A stretch of 55,372 bases of DNA. Origin: Bacteroidetes bacterium 37-13. GTDB lineage: Bacteria > Bacteroidota > Bacteroidia > Chitinophagales > LD1. This document shows positions 1 through 9,238 of this stretch, one piece after another. A program made the translations under genes and the position numbers. The notes under the pieces are model-generated. The model did no database searches. It was given only the letters and a program-made list of their open reading frames with translations, and was not told the DNA's origin. Position 1 is the stretch's first letter; each line of letters opens with the position of its first letter. Where the stretch lies: assembly GCA_001897535.1 (NCBI GenBank), contig MKTC01000035.1:1-55372 (forward strand), given 5' to 3'.

Positions 1-58
1 CCTACATCAGAAGAGTAGTAATTACAAGATAGAATCTACATCAATCATTAAAACACAA

Positions 59-89
59 ACGGGCTGTAAAAAATACAGCCCGTTTTTTT
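59..89 (+). terminator. Rho-independent terminator of a gene left of the window
   Basis: A perfect 10-bp stem (positions 59-68 with 74-83) closes a five-A loop and is followed by seven T on the plus strand. It therefore ends a plus-strand transcript that starts outside the window. The minus-strand aldehyde dehydrogenase gene ends at 132 and could use the same hairpin, but the A tract on its far side is interrupted. Confidence 0.85.
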
Positions 90-131
90 ATTGGTGGAGT
101 TAATCCAAATTATAAAATATAGTTGTATAAT

Positions 132-1583
132 CTACACCAACCACTTCAACATAAAATCAATAAGTTTTTTGTGGTAGCCTTTATATGGCGGATAGAGTAA
201 TTGCATGCTTGAGCCGCTATGTAATTGCTTTACCACAGCACGTTCGTTGCTAAATTCCTTAAACCCATAATGCCCCATGCTTTTACCAATGCCGCTATTG
301 TTTACACCGCCAAAAGGTAGATAAGGTTGAGTAACATGTACAATATTGTCGTTAATCACAGTGCCACCGGCTGTAGTTCTGTTTAAAATATCGTTTTGGT
401 TTTTGCTTTTATCGCTAAAGATATAGAGGGCAAGCGGCTTTTCTCCGGCATTTACATAAGCTAACGCTTCATCAATTGTTTTATATTTAATTACAGGAAG
501 TAGCGGCCCAAAAATTTCTTCCTGCATTATTTTAGATTTGAGCGGAACATTTGAAAGTACCGTTGGTGAAATGTAATTTTCACCTTCTGCCACTTTGCCT
601 CCGGCTTCTACTTTTGCTCCATTGTTTACGGCATCTTCAAGCAACTCTTTTACTCTGCCATAATGTTTAGCATTTACCATTCTGCCTAAATCAGCCGATT
701 TTTGTGGATCGCTACCAAAATTTTGTTCTATTCTTTCACGCATTTTTGCAATAAATTCATCATGTTTACTTTCGTGAATTAGTACATAATCTGGTGCAAT
801 ACAAGTTTGTCCTTTATTCAAAAATTTTCCCCAAGTAAGTTTCATTGCAGCAGCTTTTACATTTGCAGTTTCATCTATAATTGCAGGAGATTTGCCGCCC
901 AATTCCAATGTAACGGGGGTAAGAAATTCTGAGGCCGCACGCATAATTATTTTGCCAACTGCGGGGCTTCCGGTAAAGTGAATATGGTCGAATTTTATCT
1001 TTAATAATTCATTAGAAACGGTATAGTCGCCTTGCACAACAGCTACTTCGTTTTCAGGAAAAACTTCAGCAAGTATTTTCTTTAGGTATGCAGAAGTATT
1101 TGGTGTAAATTCACTTGGTTTTAAAATTACGGTGTTGCCTGCCGCTACTGCCGAAATTACAGCGCAAAGCGACAACTGAAACGGATAATTCCATGGAGTG
1201 ATAATGAGTGTATTGCCTTTGGGCTCAAATACCACTTTTGAAGATGACCCGAAGAAAATAAGTGGAGTATCTACTTCTTCTGGTTTCATCCAATCGCTTA
1301 AATTGCGGATAGCATGGTTAAGTTGAACTACCACAGGAACAATTTCTGAATATTCTGCTTCAACCTCCGGCTTGCGAAAATCATCGTAAATTGCTTTAGC
1401 AATTTCAGAGCGCTTTTCAATAACTAAATTTCTAAGTTTTCTAAGTTTAGAAATTCTTTCTTTAGCTGTGGTGCTACGAATATTTGCTTTGTTTTTAAAC
1501 TGCGCATCAAACAGATTTAAAATTTCATCGAGTTTAGTATTGGTACTAATTGGTACTTGTTGGGTTAATGATGCAGTACTCAT
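132..1583 (-). CDS. NAD(P)-dependent aldehyde dehydrogenase, ALDH3-like
   Basis: The 483-residue protein oxidises aldehydes to acids. The catalytic glutamate lies in the ELGGK motif and the nucleophilic cysteine in the GQTCIAPDY motif. The TPWNYPF segment is the usual cofactor-domain signature. The length, and the hydrophobic C-terminal tail ending FMLKWLV, resemble the ALDH3 (fatty or aromatic aldehyde) group, which often associates with membranes through its tail. The gene is transcribed alone and points away from bshA; 137 bases separate the two starts. The natural substrate cannot be told from sequence; a long-chain aldehyde is my inference from the subfamily. Confidence 0.93.
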   Translation of the reverse strand: MSTASLTQQVPISTNTKLDEILNLFDAQFKNKANIRSTTAKERISKLRKLRNLVIEKRSEIAKAIYDDFRKPEVEAEYSEIVPVVVQLNHAIRNLSDWMKPEEVDTPLIFFGSSSKVVFEPKGNTLIITPWNYPFQLSLCAVISAVAAGNTVILKPSEFTPNTSAYLKKILAEVFPENEVAVVQGDYTVSNELLKIKFDHIHFTGSPAVGKIIMRAASEFLTPVTLELGGKSPAIIDETANVKAAAMKLTWGKFLNKGQTCIAPDYVLIHESKHDEFIAKMRERIEQNFGSDPQKSADLGRMVNAKHYGRVKELLEDAVNNGAKVEAGGKVAEGENYISPTVLSNVPLKSKIMQEEIFGPLLPVIKYKTIDEALAYVNAGEKPLALYIFSDKSKNQNDILNRTTAGGTVINDNIVHVTQPYLPFGGVNNSGIGKSMGHYGFKEFSNERAVVKQLHSGSSMQLLYPPYKGYHKKLIDFMLKWLV

Positions 1584-1706
1584 GGCTATTTTTTTTCTTG
1601 AATATAAAGTTAAGCAATTAAAAACTGAAATTTTGAAAATTATGGTGATTTTAAATTTACACTTACTCTATTTACAAACCTTAACGCAAACTTGCATACA
1701 TCTTTT

Positions 1707-1715
1707 TACTTTCGC
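1707..1715 (+). promoter_or_regulatory. Bacteroidota -7 element (TACTTTCGC) before bshA
   Basis: TACTTTCGC fits the Bacteroidota TAnnTTTG -7 box with one change and ends only five bases before the bshA ATG. No clear -33 TTG lies at consensus spacing. If it is used, the mRNA leader would be almost absent. Confidence 0.35.
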
Positions 1716-1720
1716 TTACG

Positions 1721-2875
1721 ATGAATTTGTTGAAAATTGGTATTATATGTTACCCGACTTATGGTGGAAGCGGTGTTGTTGCTACCGAATTAGGCAAGGC
1801 GCTTGCTAAAAAAGGGCATCATGTACATTTTATCACTTACCAAGAACCGGTGCGCTTGGATAGTTTTCACCAGAATATTTTTTACCACGAAGTAAGCTCT
1901 TTGGATTATCCACTGTTTCATTACACGCCTTACGAGAGCGCGCTTGCAAGCAAAATCGTAGATGTTGTAAAATTTGAAAAACTCGATTTGTTGCATGTAC
2001 ATTATGCAATTCCTCATGCTTCATCGGCATTGATGGCAAAGCAAATTTTAGCTGAACAAAATATTCATATTCCGTTCATTACAACGCTGCACGGAACTGA
2101 TATTACATTGGTTGGTCGCGACCCAAGTTATCTGCCTGTGGTAGCTTATTCCATCAATCATTCTGATGGCATTACTTCGGTTTCGAGTTTTTTAAAAGAA
2201 GATACTTATCGCCATTTTAGTATCAATAAACACATTGAAGTAATTCACAACTTTATTGATTTTTCAAGATTTAAAAAAACGAATAAAGAGCATTTTAAAA
2301 AAGCAATTGCTACGCATGGCGAAAGAGTACTCATTCATATTTCAAACTTTAGAAAAGTGAAAAGGGTAGAAGATGTGGTGCAAATGTTTAAATCGGTGAT
2401 TAAGAAAATACCGAGTAAATTACTGTTGGTTGGTGATGGGCCGGAACGCACAAATGTAGAAATGCTTTGCCGCCAATTATGTATAAATGAGCATGTGCGT
2501 TTTTTAGGAAGGCAAGATGCAATTGAAGATCTTTTAGCAATTTCAGACTTGTTTGTTTTACCTTCAGAAACGGAGAGTTTTGGTTTGGCGGCTTTGGAAG
2601 CAATGGCTTGCGAAGTGCCCGTAATTTCTTCTGATGCAGGAGGTTTGCCAGAAATTCAAATACAAGGAATTACAGGCTACATGAGCCCTGTTGGCGACAT
2701 TGAAAGTATGGCAACGAATGCAATTTCTATTCTGGAAAATGAGGATACTTTAAAACAATTTAAAGCAAATGCTTACAAGCAGGCATTAAATTTTAAGATT
2801 GAAAATATACTGCCCAAATATGAGAACTATTACGAATTGGTGTTAAGAACTGCTACTCCGGAATATAGTATTTAA
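1721..2875 (+). CDS. bshA: N-acetyl-alpha-D-glucosaminyl L-malate synthase BshA
   Basis: This 384-residue GT-B fold glycosyltransferase of family GT4 performs the first step of bacillithiol synthesis, transfer of GlcNAc from UDP-GlcNAc to L-malate. The N-terminus (CYPTYGGSGVVATELG) is the nearly invariant BshA opening. The C-terminal half has the GT4 E-x7-E donor-site motif with glutamates near residues 285 and 293 (PSETESFGLAALE). The length is normal for the family. The next gene starts 17 bases downstream, so co-transcription is likely. The other bacillithiol genes (bshB, bshC) are not in this window. Confidence 0.95.
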   Translation: MNLLKIGIICYPTYGGSGVVATELGKALAKKGHHVHFITYQEPVRLDSFHQNIFYHEVSSLDYPLFHYTPYESALASKIVDVVKFEKLDLLHVHYAIPHASSALMAKQILAEQNIHIPFITTLHGTDITLVGRDPSYLPVVAYSINHSDGITSVSSFLKEDTYRHFSINKHIEVIHNFIDFSRFKKTNKEHFKKAIATHGERVLIHISNFRKVKRVEDVVQMFKSVIKKIPSKLLLVGDGPERTNVEMLCRQLCINEHVRFLGRQDAIEDLLAISDLFVLPSETESFGLAALEAMACEVPVISSDAGGLPEIQIQGITGYMSPVGDIESMATNAISILENEDTLKQFKANAYKQALNFKIENILPKYENYYELVLRTATPEYSI

Positions 2876-2892
2876 TCTTTTGTTTGTAATGT

Positions 2893-3666
2893 ATGAATCA
2901 TGGAATTGTAAACACATCTGTTTTGCCCGTTCGCAAAGAACCTTCGCACCGCAGCGAAATGGTTACGCAAATTTTGTTTGGAGAAACGTATGAAGTGTTA
3001 GAAAAAAAAGCAGGTAAATGGCTTCGTATTTCAGGCAGCTATGATGGTTATGAAGGCTGGTTGAATGAATCTTCATTTCACTCCATTTCCGAAAAAGAAT
3101 TTACGCAGTTAGAAAATGCGCCTAAAGCAGTTTCAATAGATTTAGTTACCACCGCCATGAGCGAAATGGGAAGTGTGCCACTTGTTTGCGGAAGCACATT
3201 GCCATTTTACGATGGTATGAATTTTAAACTTCATAAAGAAAAATTTTTATTCAACGGTTCTGCTATGCAAGAGTTTCAACCCAATATTTCTATGGTTGAG
3301 AAAATTGCACTCAAATATTTGAATGCTCCATATTTGTGGGGCGGTCGTTCTCCTTTTGGAATTGATTGCTCGGGTTTCACGCAAGTGGTTTTTAAATGTC
3401 TTTTTACATTGCTAAAGCGCGATGCACACCAACAAGCAGAGCAAGGTGTTGTGGTCAATTTTATAGAAGAATCTTTGCCCGGTGATTTGGCTTTTTTTGC
3501 TGATGAAGACGAAAAAATTACACACGTAGGAATTGTTTTAAAAGAAAATCAAATTATTCACGCACATGGTAAAGTACGCATTGATAAATTAGACCATTAC
3601 GGCATATTTAATGTGGACAAAAAGAAGTATTCGCACCGCTTAAAAATTTTGAGGCGCGTATTTTAA
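2893..3666 (+). CDS. SH3-domain NlpC/P60 cysteine peptidase (cell-wall hydrolase)
   Basis: The protein has 257 residues. The N-terminal part (about 1-60) is an SH3b-like domain (LPVRKEPSHRSEM, then GYEGWL). The C-terminal part (about 130-257) is an NlpC/P60 papain-like domain with Cys159 in DCSGF, His211 in HVGIVL, and a further His in IHAHG. Enzymes of this build cleave gamma-D-Glu to diamino-acid bonds in peptidoglycan stem peptides (family knowledge). No signal peptide is visible, which suggests a recycling role in the cytoplasm or an export route I cannot see. It lies 17 bases downstream of bshA on the same strand and converges with the hydrolase gene ending at 3675. Confidence 0.9.
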   Translation: MNHGIVNTSVLPVRKEPSHRSEMVTQILFGETYEVLEKKAGKWLRISGSYDGYEGWLNESSFHSISEKEFTQLENAPKAVSIDLVTTAMSEMGSVPLVCGSTLPFYDGMNFKLHKEKFLFNGSAMQEFQPNISMVEKIALKYLNAPYLWGGRSPFGIDCSGFTQVVFKCLFTLLKRDAHQQAEQGVVVNFIEESLPGDLAFFADEDEKITHVGIVLKENQIIHAHGKVRIDKLDHYGIFNVDKKKYSHRLKILRRVF

Positions 3667-3674
3667 ACTACTAC

Positions 3675-4499
3675 TTACTTTTTGAAAAAAGTTACCGTTT
3701 CTTTTATGGCATGCAAAGTGTGTTCAGGCAAAGCACTTTCACTCCAAGGGTGTTTTGCTCCAAATGAGTGATTCCCATTTTCAATTACCAATAATTCTGC
3801 ATCAGGTTTCCATTCTTTCAACGCTTCTGCGGCTTTAAGCGGCACGGTTTCATCGTGTGTGCCATGCACAATTAAAAGCGGTTTTTGCATTTGCTTTACT
3901 TGGGTTGGAATATGTAATCGCTCTTTGTTGTTTTCATAATCTTCATACAATTGCTTGTATATTGGCATTTGCTGGTTTGTTCTGGAATTTTGAATGTAAA
4001 TTACACCATCGGTAAGCAGCTTTTCCATTTCGTTGCTTTTCCAAAATTTACCGTATTCACTTACGCTACCCCAAACTGCCACTTTAGATATTCTTGAATC
4101 TTCAGATGCTTTAAGCATGGCAATTCCTCCTCCGCGGCTATGCCCTAAAAGGTAAATTGGCAATGAGTTTTTGAATAAATTAAAATGGTGTTCGGCAAAT
4201 TCAATCACAACTTCTAAATCAAACAATTCTCTTGTGAAATTATTGTTGCCAAATGCTTCTAAATCTGCAAACTCAGTTGTGTTGCGCAATGTGGTTCCAT
4301 TATGGGAAAAATTAAAGGATATAAATGCAAGTTCGTTTTCGGCAAATGCTTCGCCCATAAGCGGAAAAGTGCCCCAATCTTTAAAACCTTTAAATCCGTG
4401 GCAAAAAATCACAATGCCTTTTGTATTATCTTTTGGCAAATAGCAATCTGCATAAAATTTGCGTGTTGCACTGCCGGTTAAAATATGTGTAGTTTTCAC
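3675..4499 (-). CDS. Alpha/beta hydrolase (serine esterase/acyl-peptidase type)
   Basis: The 274-residue alpha/beta hydrolase has a visible triad. The nucleophile is Ser121 in the elbow GHSRGGG, the acid is Asp216 in GTHDETVP, and the base is His244 in NGNHSF. An HGFKG oxyanion-hole motif sits near residue 34. There is no signal peptide, so it probably acts in the cytoplasm. It is related to S9-like and BAAT-like hydrolases. The substrate is unknown. The selD gene ends 56 bases upstream of its start on the same strand, so the two may share a transcript. Confidence 0.88.
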   Translation of the reverse strand: MKTTHILTGSATRKFYADCYLPKDNTKGIVIFCHGFKGFKDWGTFPLMGEAFAENELAFISFNFSHNGTTLRNTTEFADLEAFGNNNFTRELFDLEVVIEFAEHHFNLFKNSLPIYLLGHSRGGGIAMLKASEDSRISKVAVWGSVSEYGKFWKSNEMEKLLTDGVIYIQNSRTNQQMPIYKQLYEDYENNKERLHIPTQVKQMQKPLLIVHGTHDETVPLKAAEALKEWKPDAELLVIENGNHSFGAKHPWSESALPEHTLHAIKETVTFFKK

Positions 4500-4555
4500 T
4501 GTTGTATAAATTTCAATTTATAGTAAAAAATAGGGGATAGGTTGCATAATAATTA

Positions 4556-5596
4556 CTAAATTACAGTAACCAATAAGCTATCTGTTTGTGGAATTAATCT
4601 GCCAAAAGAGTTTATCGGATAACCGATATTTTGCATCAACTGTTCAAATTCATTTGTTGTGTTTTCTTCTACTGCAATAAGCAACCCACCATTTGTTTGC
4701 GGGTCTGCCAAAACCTGAATTTGCCTTTCTGATAATTGGCTTACTTTATGCCCATAACTTAGCCAGTTTCTATTGGTTCCACCCGGAATACAATTTTGTT
4801 CTAAATAGCTGTTGAGAGAAGCAATTACAGGCACTTTAGCAAATTCAATTTCTGCCGAAACCTTGCTGCCTTCGCACATTTCGCACAAGTGCCCAAGCAA
4901 GCCAAAACCGGTAACATCTGTCATTGCGCTCACACCGGAAATTTTTCCGAGTTTTTCGCCCACTCGGTTTAGTTTAGTCATGCTTTCAAGAATTATTTCC
5001 GCATCGTTTGAGAGCAATTTCCCTTGCTTTTGTGCCGTGCTTAAAGCGCCAACACCTAATGGTTTTGTGAGGTAAAGTTTACAGCCGGCAGTAGCAGTAG
5101 AATTGCGCTTTAAGTTTTCTAAAGCAACCATGCCATTTACTGCCAACCCAAAAATCGGTTCAGGACTATCAATGCTGTGCCCTCCGGAAATAGCGATTCC
5201 TGCTTCTTTGCAAATACTGCGAGCACCCTCTAAAACTTGCGCGGCAACTTCGGGAGCTAATTTACTTATAGGCCAGCCTAAAATAGCAATGGCAAGTATT
5301 GGTTTGCCGCCCATAGCATAAATATCGCTAATGGAATTTGCTGCTGCAATTTTCCCGAAATTGTATGGATTGTCCACTATCGGCATAAAAAAATCGGTAG
5401 TGGAAATTAAGGCATAGCCGTTCCCTAAATCTAATACTGCAGCATCGTCTCTTTCAGCGTTTCCAACTATTAAGTTGGGGCTGAATTGTTGTGGTGTTTC
5501 GGTATGCAAAATGGTGCTTAATACGGCAGGGCTTATTTTACAGCCACAACCCGCACCATGTGAATATTGGGTGAGTTTTATATCTTCAAAATTCAT
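4556..5596 (-). CDS. selD: Selenide, water dikinase
   Basis: SelD makes selenophosphate from selenide and ATP, the selenium donor for 2-selenouridine in tRNA and for selenocysteine. The N-terminus carries QYSHGAGCGCK, with Cys17 and Lys20 at the positions known to be catalytic in the E. coli enzyme. The active residue is cysteine, not selenocysteine, so no UGA recoding is needed. The length of 346 is normal. It starts two bases after the stop of mnmH on the same strand, which ties this SelD to tRNA modification. Confidence 0.96.
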   Translation of the reverse strand: MNFEDIKLTQYSHGAGCGCKISPAVLSTILHTETPQQFSPNLIVGNAERDDAAVLDLGNGYALISTTDFFMPIVDNPYNFGKIAAANSISDIYAMGGKPILAIAILGWPISKLAPEVAAQVLEGARSICKEAGIAISGGHSIDSPEPIFGLAVNGMVALENLKRNSTATAGCKLYLTKPLGVGALSTAQKQGKLLSNDAEIILESMTKLNRVGEKLGKISGVSAMTDVTGFGLLGHLCEMCEGSKVSAEIEFAKVPVIASLNSYLEQNCIPGGTNRNWLSYGHKVSQLSERQIQVLADPQTNGGLLIAVEENTTNEFEQLMQNIGYPINSFGRLIPQTDSLLVTVI

Positions 5597-5598
5597 TT

Positions 5599-6627
5599 TT
5601 ATGAAATAGTTTTAGAAACCTGTAAAAGATTTTTGGCACAATTTATGGCATTGTCATAATTAGTTTCCATGCTTAAAATTTTAACTTTTGTTTTTTTAGA
5701 AATACAATAGTTGTATGTTTTATCGTAGTAAGTTAGAATTGTTTTTATGAAGTTAGATAAATCATTTTGTTCAAGAAATTGCAATGCATTTTTTGTTTGC
5801 TCAGGCCCTAATCTCTTTTGAATGTGCATGGTTGCTCCAATTAAAAACTGCTTGTCTAAATTGCCGTATTCTTCAACTAAAAAAGCAATACGCTGTTCTC
5901 TTGGAATTTTAATTTCTATATGATTGGCTAAAATTTTCTGTTGCCAAAAAGAATAAGGAATTACAATTTTGCCTATGGTAATACTTTCATCTTCAACCCA
6001 AATGGTTTTGTTTAAATTTAAGTGGCTTAGTTCTTCCGCAAAATTATTTTCAAATTGTTCTTGTGTAGGTTGAATTAGTTTATTCATGCTGCCATAAGCC
6101 GAACCTTGGTGCTGGGCGAGTTTTTCTAAATCAACAATTTGCTCACCTAAGTTTTCTAATGCATTTAAAATTTCTGTTTTGTGCGATCCGGTTTTGCCGC
6201 TAAGCACTAATAATTTATATGGTTTTAAAAATTGTTGCAATACCCAATTTCTATATGCTTTGTAGCCGCCTTCAATAACTAAAACTTCAAAGCCATAAAG
6301 ATCAAGTGCCCAAGCCATAACACCGCTGCGCATTCCACCACGCCAGCAATGAATTGCAATTTTCTTATTTGGTGAAAGTGCTAATGCTGTTTCTATAAAA
6401 CCTCGCCATTTGTTCCCAACCAAATCAAAACCCAAAAGTATTGCAGCTTCCCGGCTCTCTTGCTTATATGTTGTGCCAACTTTAGCACGTTCTTCGTTGC
6501 TAAATAGTGGTAAACTATGCGCATTAGGAATATGTCCCTTTGCAAATTCAGCAGGTGTGCGCGTATCGAGTAATACAGTGTTTTGGTACTGCCGGAAATA
6601 TTGCTCAATGGAAATTCGCTTTATCAT
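5599..6627 (-). CDS. mnmH: tRNA 2-selenouridine synthase MnmH (SelU/YbbB)
   Basis: MnmH replaces sulfur by selenium at the wobble 2-thiouridine of certain tRNAs, through a geranylated intermediate, using selenophosphate. The N-terminal rhodanese domain has the catalytic Cys94 in HCWRGGMRSG. The C-terminal P-loop GKTGSHKT is at residues 144-151. The length of 342 is typical. It is first in an operon with selD, two bases apart. The protein was chosen to start at the ATG followed by IKRISIEQY, which begins the rhodanese fold without an extension. Confidence 0.95.
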   Translation of the reverse strand: MIKRISIEQYFRQYQNTVLLDTRTPAEFAKGHIPNAHSLPLFSNEERAKVGTTYKQESREAAILLGFDLVGNKWRGFIETALALSPNKKIAIHCWRGGMRSGVMAWALDLYGFEVLVIEGGYKAYRNWVLQQFLKPYKLLVLSGKTGSHKTEILNALENLGEQIVDLEKLAQHQGSAYGSMNKLIQPTQEQFENNFAEELSHLNLNKTIWVEDESITIGKIVIPYSFWQQKILANHIEIKIPREQRIAFLVEEYGNLDKQFLIGATMHIQKRLGPEQTKNALQFLEQNDLSNFIKTILTYYDKTYNYCISKKTKVKILSMETNYDNAINCAKNLLQVSKTIS

Positions 6628-6741
6628 TTTATTGAGCGCTAAAGGTAATGTTACTTACCTTAAATAATAGAAGTTTTTGTTGGCTTGTGTAACCAGTATA
6701 GTTTTGGCTTTAGAAATATTAAGCACCTTGTATCTTGTATT

Positions 6742-6807
6742 AGGCAATTAAACGTTTAAATGTGAAACATAGATTTTGAATTTTCGTTTAATTGTAGCTA
6801 ATTGCCT
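6742..6807 (+). promoter_or_regulatory. Two mutually exclusive helices in the leader before the serine hydrolase
   Basis: One strand, 742-754 of the kilobase, can pair in two ways. CAATTAAACG (6745-6754) is a perfect complement of 6785-6794, and AGGCAATTA (6742-6750) is a perfect complement of 6799-6807. The helices overlap, so only one can form. They lie 76-141 bases upstream of the GTG start at 6883. A regulatory role is inference. Confidence 0.3.
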
Positions 6808-6882
6808 TCTATTAGAAAGTGTTTGTGGAACAGTGATTAAGACTTTGTAGATATTTTAAATTAAATAATAAGCAATAAGATA

Positions 6883-8082
6883 GTGCAAAAACAATATTCA
6901 TTATTACGTACATTATTTACTATAACTATTGTAATAATTGGAAGTGGAACAATAGCCACAGCAGGAGACGGCAACAATTTATTTTCAAACATAACAGAGC
7001 AGTGCCACTACGAATCGCAAAGTATGATACAGATGGCGCAATGTAGAGCGAGTGAACTTATTGATTCGTTTTACCGTAAACGTTGTAAGAATGATGGATT
7101 TAATGGTGCGGTAATGGTGGCAAAAGATGGAGTGCCTATTTACAGCAACACATTTGGATATGCCAATTTACAAAAGCGCGATACACTTTCGTTGCAGAGT
7201 TCTTTTCAATTAGCCTCTGTATCTAAAACGCTTACTGCTTCTGCTATTTTGTTTTTGGCAGAAAAAGGATTGGTATCTTTAGATGATTCTATCCAGCAAT
7301 TTTTTCCTGAATTCCCATATCGGGGCATTACATTAAAAATGCTTTTAAGCCACAGAACAGGCTTGCCCGATTACACTTATTTCCCTAAAGAATATTTTAA
7401 TACTTCAAGTAAGTATATTACAAATAGTGATGTAGTAAATTGCTTTATCACGCGAAAGCCACCATTGCGCTGTAAGCCGGATCACATGTTTATTTATTGC
7501 AACACAAACTATGCTTTACTTGCATCGGTGGTAGAAAATGTATCGAGGATGAGTTTTGGTGAATTTATGAATAAAGTAATATTTGAACCGCTGAACATGA
7601 CCAATACTTTTGTGTATAATCCTTACGATACTGCACAGCAGGCTTTAAATACTTATGATAGAAAAAGCCGCATTTGGAACGATAATATGTATGATGGTGT
7701 TTATGGAGATAAAGGAATTTATTCATCGGCAGAAGACTTACTTAAGTGGGATGTAGCTTTGCGCAGCGGCAAAATTTTAACCGCTGAAAGTTTGAAAGAA
7801 GCTTACACGCCACAAAACACTGATCGCTATTCTTTTGCCCGCGAAAAGGAAAAAAATTATGGATACGGTTGGCGCATGAGCCAGCAACCGGATAATTCGT
7901 ATTTAATATACCACAACGGATTTTGGCACGGTGCCAATACTGTATTTGCACGCGACATAAATAATGGCTACACAATTATTGTATTAGGTAATAAGAGCAA
8001 CCAAAACAATTATTGGACCCAACCTGTATGGGATATATTAAAACAGCTAAATGAAGTAGAAAACTTAGCTGCAACACAGTAA
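6883..8082 (+). CDS. Exported beta-lactamase-family serine hydrolase (class C / PBP-like)
   Basis: This 399-residue protein has the penicillin-binding-protein/class C beta-lactamase fold. The motifs seen are S-x-x-K at Ser112-Lys115 (SVSK), Y-x-N at Tyr205-Asn207 (YCN), and an H-x-G third box in HNGFWHG. An N-terminal hydrophobic stretch (about residues 8-27, ending TATA) is a signal peptide, so it acts in the periplasm or outside. Members cleave D-amino-acid peptides or esters; few are true beta-lactamases. The start is a GTG, preceded by a 255-base leader region with alternative stem-loops. It stands alone between divergent mnmH and the downstream mscS. Confidence 0.88.
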   Translation: MQKQYSLLRTLFTITIVIIGSGTIATAGDGNNLFSNITEQCHYESQSMIQMAQCRASELIDSFYRKRCKNDGFNGAVMVAKDGVPIYSNTFGYANLQKRDTLSLQSSFQLASVSKTLTASAILFLAEKGLVSLDDSIQQFFPEFPYRGITLKMLLSHRTGLPDYTYFPKEYFNTSSKYITNSDVVNCFITRKPPLRCKPDHMFIYCNTNYALLASVVENVSRMSFGEFMNKVIFEPLNMTNTFVYNPYDTAQQALNTYDRKSRIWNDNMYDGVYGDKGIYSSAEDLLKWDVALRSGKILTAESLKEAYTPQNTDRYSFAREKEKNYGYGWRMSQQPDNSYLIYHNGFWHGANTVFARDINNGYTIIVLGNKSNQNNYWTQPVWDILKQLNEVENLAATQ

Positions 8083-8161
8083 TTCCTTTTGCAAGCAACA
8101 GTAGAATTGCTAAAATATTCAATTAAGAATATCACTTTCAATTACATCGCAATTGTTCAGT

Positions 8162-8170
8162 TACATTTGC
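8162..8170 (+). promoter_or_regulatory. Bacteroidota -7 element (TACATTTGC) before the MscS gene
   Basis: TACATTTGC is an exact TAnnTTTG match and ends three bases before the ATG at 8174. The -33 part is not obvious. The spacing implies a leaderless or nearly leaderless mRNA. Confidence 0.4.
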
Positions 8171-8173
8171 AGC

Positions 8174-9232
8174 ATGAATAAATTTTTACATTCAGAATTT
8201 TTCCATAACTCGATTGAAAATTGGTTGATAGCACTTGGTATTATTTTATGTGCTATTGTATTTGCTCGTTTAATATACCGCATCATAAACTTTATTGTAC
8301 TGCAATTAACTTCCCGTACGCACACAAAGTTAGATGATATTATTGTTGAAAGGCTGCGCAAGCCATCTGTGTTTGGAATTATTCTACTTGGGCTGTGGAG
8401 TGCTTTTGAATATTTGCAGTTTACTCCCAAAATTGACAAAACTATTGATAAAGCGTTTGCAATTTTAACCGTATTTATACTTACATGGTTAATTGTAAGA
8501 ATTACCAACGAACTACTGAAAGAATTTTTGGGTGCTTATTCACTTAAAAATTACGGCTCTACCGATACACCATTAGTTCGTGTTTCGCAACAAACTATAA
8601 CAACACTTGTATGGGGAATGGGAATTGTTGTTGGTTTAAATAATATAGGGTTTGATGTTGGTGCACTTATTGCCGGATTGGGAATTGGTGGTTTAGCTTT
8701 TGCGTTAGCAGCTCAGCATACCATAAAGAACATGTTTGGCGGTGCTGTTTTGTTTTTTGACAAACCTTTTGAAGTTGGGGACCGAATTATTATTGATGAG
8801 TTTGATGGCGTAGTTACAGATATCGGTATCCGCAGAACAATTGTGAGAACTTTAGAAGGAAGATTAGTTACCATTCCTAATGGTTTTTTTTCTGAGAAAG
8901 CAATAGTAAACTTCAGTAAAGGGCCTTTTGAAAGAATTGTAAGTAAAATTAGTTTGGTGTACAGCACTACTCCGGAAGAAGTAGAAACCGCTATTGTAAT
9001 TCTTCAAGAAATCGGGAAAGAAAAACGCGAGTTTTTAGCTGATGATGCGGTTGCTTTTCTTGAGAATTTATCTGCCTATTCTTTAGATTTGAAATTTATT
9101 TATTTTTTAAAACTAAGATTAGAAAATCCACGAATTCGCACAGAAATAAACACTGAAATTCTTACACGGTTTAACCATGCAGGATTAAAGTTTGCTTATC
9201 CAACACAACAAATAATTGTAGAAAAACAATAG
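8174..9232 (+). CDS. MscS-family mechanosensitive ion channel
   Basis: The protein is an inner-membrane small-conductance mechanosensitive channel that opens on hypo-osmotic shock. Two to three N-terminal membrane segments are followed by the pore helix (ALIAGLGIGGLAFALAAQ) rich in Gly and Ala, then the beta domain with FDKPFEVGDRI and the VTIPNGFF signature. It has 352 residues from the chosen ATG at 8174. An upstream in-frame ATG at 8153 would add seven residues, but it would place the -7 element inside the gene. It converges with accC with six bases between the stops. Confidence 0.92.
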   Translation: MNKFLHSEFFHNSIENWLIALGIILCAIVFARLIYRIINFIVLQLTSRTHTKLDDIIVERLRKPSVFGIILLGLWSAFEYLQFTPKIDKTIDKAFAILTVFILTWLIVRITNELLKEFLGAYSLKNYGSTDTPLVRVSQQTITTLVWGMGIVVGLNNIGFDVGALIAGLGIGGLAFALAAQHTIKNMFGGAVLFFDKPFEVGDRIIIDEFDGVVTDIGIRRTIVRTLEGRLVTIPNGFFSEKAIVNFSKGPFERIVSKISLVYSTTPEEVETAIVILQEIGKEKREFLADDAVAFLENLSAYSLDLKFIYFLKLRLENPRIRTEINTEILTRFNHAGLKFAYPTQQIIVEKQ

Positions 9233-9238
9233 AGATAA

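Noticed and set aside
1468-1809. A 113-codon plus-strand open frame over the aldehyde dehydrogenase and bshA starts
   Set aside because: It overlaps two well-supported genes and has no domain features.
4556-5596. Possible selenocysteine in SelD
   Set aside because: The catalytic position is an ordinary cysteine codon and there is no in-frame TGA.
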